Below, one piece after another: positions 17,355 to 26,518 of a stretch of DNA of 64,000 nt. The DNA comes from an uncultured Sulfitobacter sp. Lineage in GTDB: Bacteria; Pseudomonadota; Alphaproteobacteria; Rhodobacterales; Rhodobacteraceae. Where the stretch lies: contig NZ_CANMQD010000003.1 of NCBI RefSeq assembly GCF_947499945.1, positions 62,001 to 126,000 of the forward strand, read 5' to 3'. The first letter of the stretch is position 1, and each line of letters starts with the position of its first letter. The notes beneath the pieces are model-generated. The model made no database searches. It had not been told where the DNA came from and was given only the letters and a program-made list of their open reading frames with translations. The translations under genes and the position numbers were made by a program.

Positions 17355-18661
17355 TGGAATGGTTCGAAGCGCTTGGCCTGCTGATAGGCTCGATCCTTGT
17401 GTTGATGGCCATCGGTATGCCCGTGGCGTTGGCGTTCCTTGCCGCCAACATCTTGGGCGCATGGTTGTTCATGGGCGGCGCGCGGGGCGTCACGCTGATG
17501 CTGAACAACGGATTTGGGAGCCTCACGAACTTCGCGCTTGTCCCGATCCCGCTTTTTTTGCTGATGGGCGAGATTTTCTTTCACACGGGCCTTGGCGCAC
17601 GGATGTTCAATGCGATTGATAAGCTGTTGGGGCGTCTTTCGGGGCGGCTGAGCTATGTTACCGTGTTGGGCGGCACAGCATTCTCGACGCTGTCGGGATC
17701 GTCCATGGGGTCAACGGCGCTGCTCGGCTCGCTCATGGTGCCTGAAATGACGGACCGCGGGTACAAAAAGAAGATGTCGATCGGTCCTATCCTTGGCACA
17801 GGCGGTCTGGCGATCATCATTCCGCCCTCCGCGCTGGCAGTACTGCTGGCGACACTTGCGCGAGTGGATGTGGGCGCGTTGCTAATTGCGGGGATTATCC
17901 CAGGTCTCATTCTGGCATGTTTCTATATCGCAACGATCTTTATCCAGACCAAACTCGATCCTGACGCGGCCCCCGCTTATGACGTTGAAACATTGAGCAT
18001 GGGGCATAAACTCGGCCTGCTGTTCAAAGATATCCTGCCGATGTTGTCGGTGATGGTACTGATTGTGATTGGCATGGTTGCTGGTTTGATCACCCCGTCC
18101 GAAGCCGCCGCTTTTGGTGCGTTGGGTGTGCTGATCCTCGCTGTGATCTTTCGCTGCCTGACATGGAAAGCGATGAAACGCTCGGTTGTGGGTGCGATGA
18201 GGGTAACACTGATGGCATACCTCATCGTCTTTGGGTCCGCCACATTCAGCCAGCTTCTGGCCTTCTCGGGTGCAAGCTCTGGACTGATCCGTTGGGCGAC
18301 TTCTTTTGATCTGGCCCCGATTGCAATGCTGTTGGCGATGTTTGCGGTGCTGCTGCTGTTGGGTATGTTTATGGAGCAGATTTCCATGATGCTGCTCACA
18401 GTGCCGATCTTTTTCCCGCTGGCGCTGTCGTTGGGATTTGATCCGATCTGGTTCGCATTGATCATCCTGCTGGCCCTCGAAATCAGCTTTACTACGCCGC
18501 CCTTCGGTTTGTTGCTCTTTGTGATGAAAGGGGTGGCGCCCAAGGATACCACGATGCGCGAAATTTACGGTGCGGCGATCCCCTATATCGGATGTTCCAT
18601 GCTGTTGGTTGCTCTGCTGATCCTCTTTCCGCAACTGGCACTCTGGTTGCCCAGCCTCTAG
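17354..18661 (+). CDS. dctM: TRAP transporter large permease, DctM type
   Basis: The 435-residue transport subunit with about a dozen membrane helices. Family motifs include FALVPIPLFLLMGEIFFHTG near residues 57-76 and GSSMGSTALLGSLMVPEM after residue 115; PPSALAV and TPPFGLLLFVMKG mark the substrate and sodium regions. It closes the plus-strand operon and ends 11 bases before a convergent transporter gene. Confidence 0.93.
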   Translation: MEWFEALGLLIGSILVLMAIGMPVALAFLAANILGAWLFMGGARGVTLMLNNGFGSLTNFALVPIPLFLLMGEIFFHTGLGARMFNAIDKLLGRLSGRLSYVTVLGGTAFSTLSGSSMGSTALLGSLMVPEMTDRGYKKKMSIGPILGTGGLAIIIPPSALAVLLATLARVDVGALLIAGIIPGLILACFYIATIFIQTKLDPDAAPAYDVETLSMGHKLGLLFKDILPMLSVMVLIVIGMVAGLITPSEAAAFGALGVLILAVIFRCLTWKAMKRSVVGAMRVTLMAYLIVFGSATFSQLLAFSGASSGLIRWATSFDLAPIAMLLAMFAVLLLLGMFMEQISMMLLTVPIFFPLALSLGFDPIWFALIILLALEISFTTPPFGLLLFVMKGVAPKDTTMREIYGAAIPYIGCSMLLVALLILFPQLALWLPSL

Positions 18662-18672
18662 GGGGCATGGTC

Positions 18673-19602
18673 TTAGCCAAGTAAACTTAGCCAGACCCAG
18701 ACCGTGAGGATGGAGGAAGCTGTCGCAATCAGAACCGAGGAAGCGGCCACGCGGCGTCCGCGTCCGTACATATTGGCAAAGATATAGGCGTTAAATCCCG
18801 GTGCCATGGCCGCAGTGAGCACGCCAGAGCGGAACAAGTCTTGCGGCACCGAGAGGGCAGACCCCATTGCCCAAACAATAGCAGGGTGCAGGACAAGGCC
18901 AATACAACAGACCATTACGATTGTTTTCATATCGCCTTCTGGCTTGTACTGGATCAGCACGCCGCCCAAGGCGAACAGTGCCGCAGGCAGGGCGGCCCGT
19001 ACGATAAGCGACAGGGCATCATCGACCACTGAGGGGATGATGAACCCTGTAAAATTGACAATAAAGCCACCGATAATGCCGATCACCAATGGATTGTGGA
19101 ACATCGCACGGCTGATCGAGCGGACCAGTGTCACACCGCTTTGCCCACGGTTGCGGACAAACTCCATCACAGTAATGCCAAGGCCATAGCAAAACGGTGA
19201 ATGCACGGCGATTATCATATAGTTGCCGGTTAGCTGATCTACTCCGTAAGCCCGCTCCGAGATAGGCAGGCCCAACAGGACCGAGTTGGAGAACAGACAG
19301 CAAAAGCCGATAGCCACGCAATCCTCCCAATCTCGTTTGAAAAAGACACGTGCACCGATCATCCCAAGCGCAAAGCAGATTGTGGCCCCTGTGTAGAAGC
19401 TGAACAGCAGACGCGCGTCAAAGGCGGCACTCAGATCAAGGTTGGCAATCGCTTGGAACAGCAGGCAAGGCACTGCAAAGCTTTGGGCAAAGCGCAGGAC
19501 ACCGTCGACACCTGCCACTGGAAACAACCCGCGCCAAACGGCGACATAGCCAAAACCGATGACCAGAAAGACGGGCAGAATGACGTCAAGTAGCAGTTGC
19601 AT
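18673..19602 (-). CDS. AEC family (auxin efflux carrier-like) transporter
   Basis: A 309-residue membrane protein with about ten hydrophobic segments in two halves, as in the AEC/Mem_trans family of malonate and malate carriers. The N-terminal half opens LLLDVILPVFLVIGFGYVA, a typical AEC start. It is convergent with dctM and 43 bases upstream of the metallo-hydrolase gene in the same direction of reading. Substrate unknown; a carboxylate export role is possible but unproven. Confidence 0.85.
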   Translation of the reverse strand: MQLLLDVILPVFLVIGFGYVAVWRGLFPVAGVDGVLRFAQSFAVPCLLFQAIANLDLSAAFDARLLFSFYTGATICFALGMIGARVFFKRDWEDCVAIGFCCLFSNSVLLGLPISERAYGVDQLTGNYMIIAVHSPFCYGLGITVMEFVRNRGQSGVTLVRSISRAMFHNPLVIGIIGGFIVNFTGFIIPSVVDDALSLIVRAALPAALFALGGVLIQYKPEGDMKTIVMVCCIGLVLHPAIVWAMGSALSVPQDLFRSGVLTAAMAPGFNAYIFANMYGRGRRVAASSVLIATASSILTVWVWLSLLG

Positions 19603-19645
19603 TGGGCGCAGTCTCGGTTCGGGTTAAATGCGCCTCGGCAAGACG

Positions 19646-20449
19646 TCAGCGCAGATCGAAGTCAAGCTGCATGCCGTCAAAAGCGGGTTGGATGTGGTCG
19701 GGTGTTTCTGCAGCAATAGTGGCATAGTCGAGGTCGTTGTGCATGTTGGTTAGGACAGCCTCACGCGGCTGTACCCGTTCAATCCACTCAAGCGTTTGGG
19801 CAAGGTGGCTGTGCGTCGGGTGCGGCTCGCGGCGCAGGGCGTCCACGATCCAGCAGCGCAGGTTTTCAAGGTGTGGCCAGATGTGGTCAGGGATGCTCGC
19901 CACATCGGGCAGATATGCCACGTCGTTCACGCGGAAACCAAGTGCGTCCATTCCGCCATGTGGCACAAGGAAGGGGGTAAATTTGAGCGGACCACCGGGG
20001 CCGTCAATCGTGACATTCCCCTCCATCAGGTTCATGTCGAGGATGGGCGGATACATCGACCCTTTTGGCTGGATAAAGGCATAGCCAAACCGGTCCATAA
20101 GCGCATCGTGTGTTGGCTGGTCGGCCCAAACGGGCAGGCGCGCGCGCATGTTGATGACGATCATGCGAAGATCATCCATGCCGTGCACATGGTCTGCGTG
20201 CGCGTGGGTGTAGAGGACCGCATCAAGGCGGCCAACGCCTGCATCCAGAAGCTGGCTGCGCATGTCAGGGGAGGTGTCGATGAGCACGGTTGTCGTGCCA
20301 GCATCCGTAATCCGCTCCACCAAGACAGAGCAGCGGCGGCGGGCATTGCGCGGCTCGCTCTGGTCACACGCGCCCCATACACCGCCCAAGCGCGGCACGC
20401 CTCCTGAGGAGCCACAGCCGAGGATGGTGACGCGCATCGTGTCGGTCAT
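19646..20449 (-). CDS. MBL-fold metallo-hydrolase, PhnP-like
   Basis: A 267-residue metallo-beta-lactamase-fold hydrolase. The metal motif THAHADHVHGMDD gives His82, His84, Asp86 and His87. The N-terminal GCGSSGGVPR motif is typical of the PhnP/cyclic phosphodiesterase branch. It overlaps tatD by 4 bases, a pairing common in alphaproteobacteria, and no phn genes are nearby, so a nucleic-acid or cyclic phosphate role is as likely as phosphonate use. Confidence 0.88.
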   Translation of the reverse strand: MTDTMRVTILGCGSSGGVPRLGGVWGACDQSEPRNARRRCSVLVERITDAGTTTVLIDTSPDMRSQLLDAGVGRLDAVLYTHAHADHVHGMDDLRMIVINMRARLPVWADQPTHDALMDRFGYAFIQPKGSMYPPILDMNLMEGNVTIDGPGGPLKFTPFLVPHGGMDALGFRVNDVAYLPDVASIPDHIWPHLENLRCWIVDALRREPHPTHSHLAQTLEWIERVQPREAVLTNMHNDLDYATIAAETPDHIQPAFDGMQLDFDLR

Positions 20450-21252
20450 GAGTTCGCCCCATAGGCGGCGACCTTGGTGAACAGGCGTTCAAAATTCGCT
20501 TCGGATTGTTCTGCAAAATCAACATATTCCATGCCAAACGTTTCTGCCGCCTTGCGTGCAGTATGTGCCGTGTAGGCAGGCTCGTTGCGGCGGCCGCGGT
20601 GGGGCGGTGGTGCAAGATAGGGGCTGTCTGTCTCGACCAAGATACGCTCGACCGGTGCTGCGGCGAAAATGTCGCGCAACTCTTGGCTTTTGGGAAAGGC
20701 GGTGATGCCCGACATGCTCAAATAGAAACCTAGATCAAGGGCTGCACGGCCAAGTTCGGCCGAGGAGGAAAAGCAGTGCATGACGCAGGTGTAGGCACCC
20801 TTTGCATGCTCGTCGCGCAGGATTGAGGCCATATCATCATCGGCGTCGCGGCTATGAATAATGAGGGGCAAGCCCGTCTCCCGCGAGGCGGCAATGTGGA
20901 TGCGCAGGCTGTCTTGCTGCATTTGTGCGCTCTCGGCGGTGTAATGATAGTCCAGACCGGTTTCGCCAATACCCACCATCTTGGGGTGCTGGGCAATCTC
21001 GATCAACTGCTCCAGCGTGGCCATAGGTTCGGACACGACACTCATTGGATGTGTGCCTGCAGCATAAAAAACGGGCGCGTGGGCCTCGGCAATGGCACGC
21101 ACGGCTGGCTCATTTTTGAGCTTGGTACAAATCGTCACCATCCGCGCCACGCCAGCCTCGGTTGCACGTGCAATCACGTCAGGCAGTTCCGCGATCAATT
21201 CGGGGAAATCGAGGTGGCAGTGACTGTCGGTGATGGTGGGAATATCGGTCAT
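20446..21252 (-). CDS. tatD: TatD family hydrolase (metal-dependent DNase)
   Basis: A 268-residue TIM-barrel metallo-hydrolase. Metal ligands are visible in SHCHLD (His11, His13), GIGETGLDYHY (Glu), LIIHSRDADDD (His), MHCFSSS (His) and the closing ETDSPYLAPPPHRG (Asp). TatD proteins are 3'-5' exonucleases or metal-dependent hydrolases. It lies between holB, 27 bases upstream, and the PhnP-like gene, which it overlaps. Confidence 0.92.
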   Translation of the reverse strand: MTDIPTITDSHCHLDFPELIAELPDVIARATEAGVARMVTICTKLKNEPAVRAIAEAHAPVFYAAGTHPMSVVSEPMATLEQLIEIAQHPKMVGIGETGLDYHYTAESAQMQQDSLRIHIAASRETGLPLIIHSRDADDDMASILRDEHAKGAYTCVMHCFSSSAELGRAALDLGFYLSMSGITAFPKSQELRDIFAAAPVERILVETDSPYLAPPPHRGRRNEPAYTAHTARKAAETFGMEYVDFAEQSEANFERLFTKVAAYGANS

Positions 21253-21279
21253 AACGCTCCGGAATTTTAGGCGCAGGGG

Positions 21280-22395
21280 TCAGCGCGGTGCTGCCTGTGC
21301 CATCTTGGTAAAGGTATCTAGGACCAGTGCAGCAGGGTCAAGGTTGACTGCGATGCCGTGACGCGCACGTGCCCCGATCTGGGCGGCAAGGTCTGCCCAA
21401 ACCCGCGCTTGATGCGGGTGAGGGGAGAGGCGTTTCAGAATATCAGCCTCACCGTTAGCGGCCTGAGGCTCTGGCGATGAGCCAGTGGCACCCGTGCGTG
21501 CCAAACGGCTCAGGAGCAGATCAATCAGCGTAAAAAGCAAATCCCGCTTTGCCTCACCGCCGCGTGCGGCAGCCAGCTCGGCCAGTTTGAGGGCGCGGGG
21601 GCGGTCCATATTGGGCATGGTGCCGACCAAAGCGACAAGTTCGGAGTAGAGAGCCGCACCGCCCAACAAAGACAAGCGCATCGCGCCCCCAACCGAGCCA
21701 CCAGAGAGCGCGGCAAGCGCGGCTGTATTGGCTGCTTGCACGTCTGCTTGTGCCATGGCCTCGGCCACCTCGCTGGCGTCAAGGCTACGCAGGGGCAGGG
21801 TGCGGCAACGCGAGCGGATGGTCGGCAGCAGGCCTGACGGCTGGTGGGAGATGAGGATGAGCAGGGCACGTGCAGGCGGCTCTTCCAACATCTTCAAAAG
21901 AGCATTGGCGGCAGTCACGTTCATCAGGTCGGCATCATCAATGATCACAACGCGGTAGCCACCATCAGGCGCTGACATCTGGAAAAACCCGTTTAATGCA
22001 CGGATGTCATCGGCAACAATCTCCTGACGCATCTTTTTAGTGGTCGGATTGACAGTGCGGGTGACATTTCGAATACGGCCTTCTCCGCCGGCGGCGATGC
22101 GCAGGGCGATTGGATGATCCGCTGGAATCTCCAGCGTTGTAGGCACTTCGGGTGCGAACATCCCTCCCTCATCTGGTGCAGGGGTCGCCAGCAAGAACCG
22201 CGCGATCCGCCATGCCAGCGTTGCTTTTCCTACGCCGCGCGGCCCTGTCAGCATCCAGGCATGATGCAAACGACCCGTGTTAAACGCGTCCACAAACGCG
22301 GTCTGCGCAGCATCCTGTCCGATCAGGCGGATGGTGTCACGGGGATGCGGCGCACCATCAAGGCGCTCTGGTTGGGAAGGGGTGTCATCACTCAT
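21280..22395 (-). CDS. holB: DNA polymerase III subunit delta'
   Basis: Clamp-loader subunit of 371 residues. The Walker A motif GPRGVGKA lies at residues 51-58; VVIIDDADLMNVTAANALLK is the Walker B/AAA+ region, and ISHQPSGLLPTIRSRC is the sensor and SRC motif. With gamma/tau and delta it loads the sliding clamp. It is embedded in the usual dacA-tmk-holB-tatD order and is 85 bases downstream of tmk. Confidence 0.93.
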   Translation of the reverse strand: MSDDTPSQPERLDGAPHPRDTIRLIGQDAAQTAFVDAFNTGRLHHAWMLTGPRGVGKATLAWRIARFLLATPAPDEGGMFAPEVPTTLEIPADHPIALRIAAGGEGRIRNVTRTVNPTTKKMRQEIVADDIRALNGFFQMSAPDGGYRVVIIDDADLMNVTAANALLKMLEEPPARALLILISHQPSGLLPTIRSRCRTLPLRSLDASEVAEAMAQADVQAANTAALAALSGGSVGGAMRLSLLGGAALYSELVALVGTMPNMDRPRALKLAELAAARGGEAKRDLLFTLIDLLLSRLARTGATGSSPEPQAANGEADILKRLSPHPHQARVWADLAAQIGARARHGIAVNLDPAALVLDTFTKMAQAAPR

Positions 22396-22480
22396 GCAAG
22401 CGGTTTAACGGGGATTGAGGGGGTTGGAAACGGGTATCGGAATTTTGAAATATTCAGGTTCGGTTTTTTCAAATAAATGG

Positions 22481-23128
22481 CTACTGCCGCGCGGACAGCG
22501 CTTGTTCGACTGTATTCCGAATGTCGGTACTTACTGCCTCAATGTTTTGCCCCCCGTCGATAACTTTGAAACGGTCTTTGAACTCCTGTGAAAGAGCAAG
22601 GAAACCTTTACGCATCGCGGCCTGTAATTCTGCTCCAAAGTCCTCGAAACGCTCTTCGGTGCCTTGGCGACCTTTGGCGCGTTTGAGGCCTTCAACGGGG
22701 TCCATATCAATCAGGATAGTCAGATCAGGCTCAACGCCGATCATCAGATCGTGCAGCTTGTCCACAGTAGCGCGCAAATCGCCACGGCTAAGACCCTGAT
22801 ACATCCGCGTGCTGTCAGCAAAACGGTCACAAATTACAATGCTCCCAGCAGCAAGGGCAGGGCGGATCAACCGCTCAAGATGGTCTCGCCGCGCAGCCGT
22901 AAAAAGCAGAATTTCAGTCTCGGCAGACCAACGGTCGGGGTTACCTTGAAGAACCAGCGCACGGATTTCTTCGGCACCTTCCGAGCCGCCCGGCTCTCGC
23001 GTCACGACAACATCGCGACCCAAACTGCGCAAATGCTCGGCTAACAAGGTAACTTGCGTTGATTTGCCTGACCCGTCGATGCCCTCAAAACTGATAAATA
23101 GGCCGTTGTGAGAAGTGCTGGCCGTCAC
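22481..23128 (-). CDS. tmk: Thymidylate kinase
   Basis: A 215-residue kinase that makes dTDP from dTMP. The P-loop FEGIDGSGKST is at about residues 14-24, the DR(E/x)PGG region reads VVTREPGGSEGAEEIR, and the lid region ICDRFADSTRMYQG is intact. The start overlaps the dacA-type gene stop by 4 bases, so the two are coupled. Confidence 0.95.
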   Translation of the reverse strand: MTASTSHNGLFISFEGIDGSGKSTQVTLLAEHLRSLGRDVVVTREPGGSEGAEEIRALVLQGNPDRWSAETEILLFTAARRDHLERLIRPALAAGSIVICDRFADSTRMYQGLSRGDLRATVDKLHDLMIGVEPDLTILIDMDPVEGLKRAKGRQGTEERFEDFGAELQAAMRKGFLALSQEFKDRFKVIDGGQNIEAVSTDIRNTVEQALSARQ

Positions 23129-24285
23129 GATGCCTCCGGCGCGGGGCCTGAATTGATCCGCTCCAGCAAATGCTGTGCTGCCGAAACCATACGGCTGACA
23201 AAACCATATGGCGCGATATCGCGGTCCGCGAGCAGGGCAATGCGCTTCTCGGGCAATCCTTCGGGGCTTATGATCAGCTCTCCAATTTCTTGCCCTTTTA
23301 CGATTGGCGCTCTGATTGGTCCGTTATAAACAACTTCGCTTTTCAACGGTGCAATCGGGTTGACGGGCAGCAGAAGAGAGACATCCTCGGCCAATTCCAT
23401 GCCAACAGTTAGCTCGGCCCCGATAGAGACATCCGCATCGGCGATCTTCGTACCCGCAGACCCAAGGTCGGTCTGGGCAAACTGGCGGAATGCCCAGTTG
23501 GTCACAGCCTCGGCTTCGCGTGCACGCGCCTGTGCCGTCTGTAATCCCGACAGAACAAAGATAATGCGCCGCTCACCTTGCTTGGCAGAACCAACAAGGC
23601 CATAGCCCGCTTCTTGGGTATGGCCCGTCTTAAGGCCATCCGCACCAATGCCCAAACCCAAAAGCGGATTTCGATTCAACCTATTGGCGGATTCTGCAGG
23701 ATCAAAAAGGAACTCTTTTTCAGAGAACATCGGATAATATTGCGGGTAATCCTTGATCAATTTGCCTGCAATCAAACCGAGGTCGCGCATCGACATGCGA
23801 TGGCCGGCCTTTGGCCACCCGTTGGAATTGGTGAAGGTCGAATTGGTCATACCCAACTGCTGCGCCCGCATCGTCATCTGACGGGCAAACTTCGACTCGG
23901 TGCCAGCCAAGGCTTCGGCAATCACAACGCAAGCATCATTACCTGATAGAACGATAATTCCACGAATGAGGTCCTCGACTTTGACCCGCTCCCCTTCTTT
24001 GAGGAACATCGTAGATCCGCCGTACTGCTGTGCTGCGGCCGAGACTGGCAGCTCTTGATCAAGGTCCAGAATACCGTTCTCGACTGCCTCAAACGCCATG
24101 TAAAGCGTCATTAACTTTGACATGGAAGCAGGGGGGAGCGGCTGATCGGCGTTCTTGGCCATCAAAACCGTACCACTGCTGAAATCCATCACGAAAGCTG
24201 CTGCTGCGCGGGTATCAAACGCATGTGCGCTGACCGAAGAGACCAAAAGCGCCAGAGCACCAAGAGCAAGTTTCATTCCGCGCAT
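23125..24285 (-). CDS. dacA: D-alanyl-D-alanine carboxypeptidase, PBP5/6 family
   Basis: Penicillin-binding protein of 386 residues that trims peptidoglycan pentapeptides in the periplasm. Catalytic motifs are all present: SMSK (Ser54, Lys57), SGN (114-116) and KTG in GLKTGHTQEAGYG. A signal peptide ends near SAHA before FDTRA (about residue 22). A GTG start three codons upstream is possible; the ATG is chosen because AAAGGTG sits at the right distance. The C-terminal beta domain and amphipathic end fit the family. Confidence 0.92.
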   Translation of the reverse strand: MRGMKLALGALALLVSSVSAHAFDTRAAAAFVMDFSSGTVLMAKNADQPLPPASMSKLMTLYMAFEAVENGILDLDQELPVSAAAQQYGGSTMFLKEGERVKVEDLIRGIIVLSGNDACVVIAEALAGTESKFARQMTMRAQQLGMTNSTFTNSNGWPKAGHRMSMRDLGLIAGKLIKDYPQYYPMFSEKEFLFDPAESANRLNRNPLLGLGIGADGLKTGHTQEAGYGLVGSAKQGERRIIFVLSGLQTAQARAREAEAVTNWAFRQFAQTDLGSAGTKIADADVSIGAELTVGMELAEDVSLLLPVNPIAPLKSEVVYNGPIRAPIVKGQEIGELIISPEGLPEKRIALLADRDIAPYGFVSRMVSAAQHLLERINSGPAPEAS

Positions 24286-24304
24286 ATCAGGCACCTTTCA
24301 TGTA

Positions 24305-25177
24305 TCAGCTGGAAACGGCATAGGCATCTGTGAAGCCTTCCGATTTGATGGTCGATAGAATTTTGGCTCTCTCGGTACTGGTGGCCGCAGGGCCCACAAC
24401 TACGCGCCAGAAGGTTTTGCCGTTGATTTGGCTTTGCTTTACAGTCGGAGCAAGGCCCGCACCGCGCATTTGCTTGGCCGCACGGTTCGCATTTGCCTCA
24501 ATGCTGAAAATCCCAATCTGGATGAACGGTTTTGACAAACGCGATGCCTGTGTTGGTGCCGCTGGCTTGGGTGCCGCTGCGGGTGTAGGTTTTGCCGCGT
24601 CAATCGCAGCGCCCGCCGCAGATGTCACAGGATCAAGCGTCGCCGTGGCAACAGCAGGAGCCGCTTCAACCGGCGCAGGAGCAGCTTGTGCCTCACCGTC
24701 GCCCGCTTGCTCCTGAATTTTGGTCAACGCCGTTACGTTCAATTTGGACGGTGCGCCCGCGAGAATGCCAAGGGCTGCTGCTGCATCTGATGAAATCTGT
24801 AGACTTGGGCCTGGAATGTCACGCTCACGACGGAAGAGTGCGCCAACAACGAATTTTCCGTTTACCTGATTGCGGATAATCACGCGTTCTGGATCATCAA
24901 CATCTGGATGCGCCACCCAAACACCGCCCAAGCTTGGCCGTCCGTCCCAGAGACCGTCATCTGTAACAGAAAATATTTCTGGCGCCTCAACATCGCGCTC
25001 CACGGTGGGGCCCGAAGGCGCTGCCGCCTGACTTTGGGTCTGGTTTGCGGTGGGAAAAGCAAATTTGCCTTGGTCATCGCAGCCCGCCAAGAGGCCTGCA
25101 AACAACACGCCTCCCAAAATCGCACGCCCTGTTTTTGTTGGATTATTAACGTCTAGTCTTTTGATTTTAATGCCCAT
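24305..25177 (-). CDS. SPOR-domain lipoprotein
   Basis: A 290-residue envelope protein. A hydrophobic segment followed by the lipobox LLAGC (Cys33) suggests lipid attachment. The middle (residues about 165-210) is rich in Ala and Pro and looks disordered. The C-terminal SPOR domain spans about 212-290 (FIQIGIFSIEANANRAAKQM, then FWRVVVGP), which binds denuded glycan at the division site. It precedes the D,D-carboxypeptidase by 19 bases in a probable cell-wall operon. Confidence 0.88.
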   Translation of the reverse strand: MGIKIKRLDVNNPTKTGRAILGGVLFAGLLAGCDDQGKFAFPTANQTQSQAAAPSGPTVERDVEAPEIFSVTDDGLWDGRPSLGGVWVAHPDVDDPERVIIRNQVNGKFVVGALFRRERDIPGPSLQISSDAAAALGILAGAPSKLNVTALTKIQEQAGDGEAQAAPAPVEAAPAVATATLDPVTSAAGAAIDAAKPTPAAAPKPAAPTQASRLSKPFIQIGIFSIEANANRAAKQMRGAGLAPTVKQSQINGKTFWRVVVGPAATSTERAKILSTIKSEGFTDAYAVSS

Positions 25178-25378
25178 TTACCCTTGCCCTTGCCTGCGCA
25201 CGTGCCTGTTGTTTTCGCACGCTTGACCACTCCTTTTTCGGAGCCTTTGGGACGTTGTAGCGCGGCCAGCCCCTTTGCCACAAGAGAAGCGTGCGAAGAT
25301 CGGCAAATTTCCCCTCTTTGCAGAGTGATTTTGTTCAATTGCAGAATCGTTTGTGGCGTTTTAGGAAGCACTTACAGC

Positions 25379-25468
25379 GGAGGTTTGGCAGAGTGGTCGA
25401 TTGCACCGGTCTTGAAAACCGACGGGCGTGAGAGCGTCCCCAGGGTTCGAATCCCTGAGCCTCCGCCA
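25379..25468 (+). tRNA. tRNA-Ser (anticodon TGA)
   Basis: A 90-base tRNA with encoded CCA. The acceptor GGAGGTT pairs with AGCCTCC, the discriminator is G, the anticodon loop CTTGAAA gives TGA (reads UCA), and a long class II variable arm precedes the T arm GGTTCGAATCC. It is followed by a terminator and then by an integrase remnant, so its 3' end is a likely attachment site. Confidence 0.95.
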
Positions 25469-25493
25469 GTTCCCTTTTTGATCGGTCTGATCT

Positions 25494-25516
25494 GGTCGCT
25501 TTGAGCGGCCTTTTTT
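25494..25516 (+). terminator. Rho-independent terminator of tRNA-Ser
   Basis: A 7-bp stem (GGTCGCT against AGCGGCC, one G-U pair) with a 3-base loop, directly followed by TTTTTT. This is the classical form and lies 26 bases after the tRNA. Confidence 0.85.
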
Positions 25517-25634
25517 GTTTTATATATGGCTTTGAGTGCAGATCACGTTTGCCTTGAGTTCCTTTCGCTGATGCCGATATTCGTTCCTTGAGTGGAATGG
25601 AATGCGATATTTTTGAATGGCCTAATCTGGCAAG

Positions 25635-26112
25635 CTAACAAAGAAACTGGTCGAGAACCTTGGCGCTGGGCGGCATGGCGATGGCGGTGGTTTGTATCTG
25701 GTAGTTGATCCGTCCGGTGCAAGATGCTGGATTGTGCGTGTTGTGGTCAAAGGTCAGAAAAAATAAGAAAGGCGCGCCGCTTAGAACCGACTTTGGTTTG
25801 GGGGGCGCTGATGTTGTCACGCTGCACCTAGTGAGTGAACGGGCGCTGGAATATCGCCGGATTGCCAAGCAAGGGCTAAACCCGCGTTTCAATGCGCGCC
25901 AAGAGGTGCCGACCTTTGAAGAGGTGGCGCAACAGGTCCATATTGACCGGATGCCCACATGGAAAAACGCCAGGCATGGGCGACAGTGGATCAACACCTT
26001 GCGCGATTATGCTTTCCCCAAGATCGGGCGGATGCAAATTGATGCAATCGACCAGCCTGAGGTGATGATGTGCCTTGCGCCAAGGGGCAGAGGTGTGGAG
26101 GGGAGTTGGTAA
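25635..26112 (+). pseudogene. Broken P4-type tyrosine integrase, N-terminal remnant
   Basis: Two frames together read like the N-terminus of a P4-type integrase. The first frame (25635-25766) gives LTKKLVENLGAGRHGDGGG then YLVVDPSGARCWIVRVVVKG and hits a stop. The second, shifted frame carries TDFGLGGADVV, ALEYRRIAKQGLNPR and the SAM-like segment that ends near MCLAPRG. The whole catalytic C-terminal half with the Arg-His-Arg-Tyr residues is missing. Position next to the 3' end of tRNA-Ser is where such an integrase would sit. It cannot be active. Confidence 0.85.
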
Positions 26113-26518
26113 GGGGGATGCACGGTTGATGCACCCAAAGTTGCAAACGAGCTGGACGATAGGGCCAGAGGAGATGTTGCTCCCATTACACTTCGATAAG
26201 CTGTTTTGACCTTTTATCTTCGACACTAATAATTCGGCCTCGCGAGAAAATGCTGTTCATAGCTCGCTCGGGAGCAAGGAAAGGATGGCCTCAGACCGAT
26301 TTGTGAAGTGAAGCCAATCGTCTTTGTGCGTGATGGTGGTGAAGTACGGTGTCTTAGAAGGTTTGCTCGAATCTCGGGCACCAGTTGATAGAGGGGGCGG
26401 GTGGACTGAAGTCCAGGAGTTTAAGTTGCCCCTATCATGCTTGGATGTTCCAACTTGATGATTGGCTACGCGCGGCAGTTGCCGGTTACGAATTCGGCGA
26501 TCGCTCAACTGTCGTAAG
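26113..26518. other. Non-coding scar, 0.4 kb
   Basis: I see no convincing gene here. Short frames have no family features. The stretch separates the integrase remnant from the TIGR03032 gene and is probably decayed island DNA. Confidence 0.5.
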
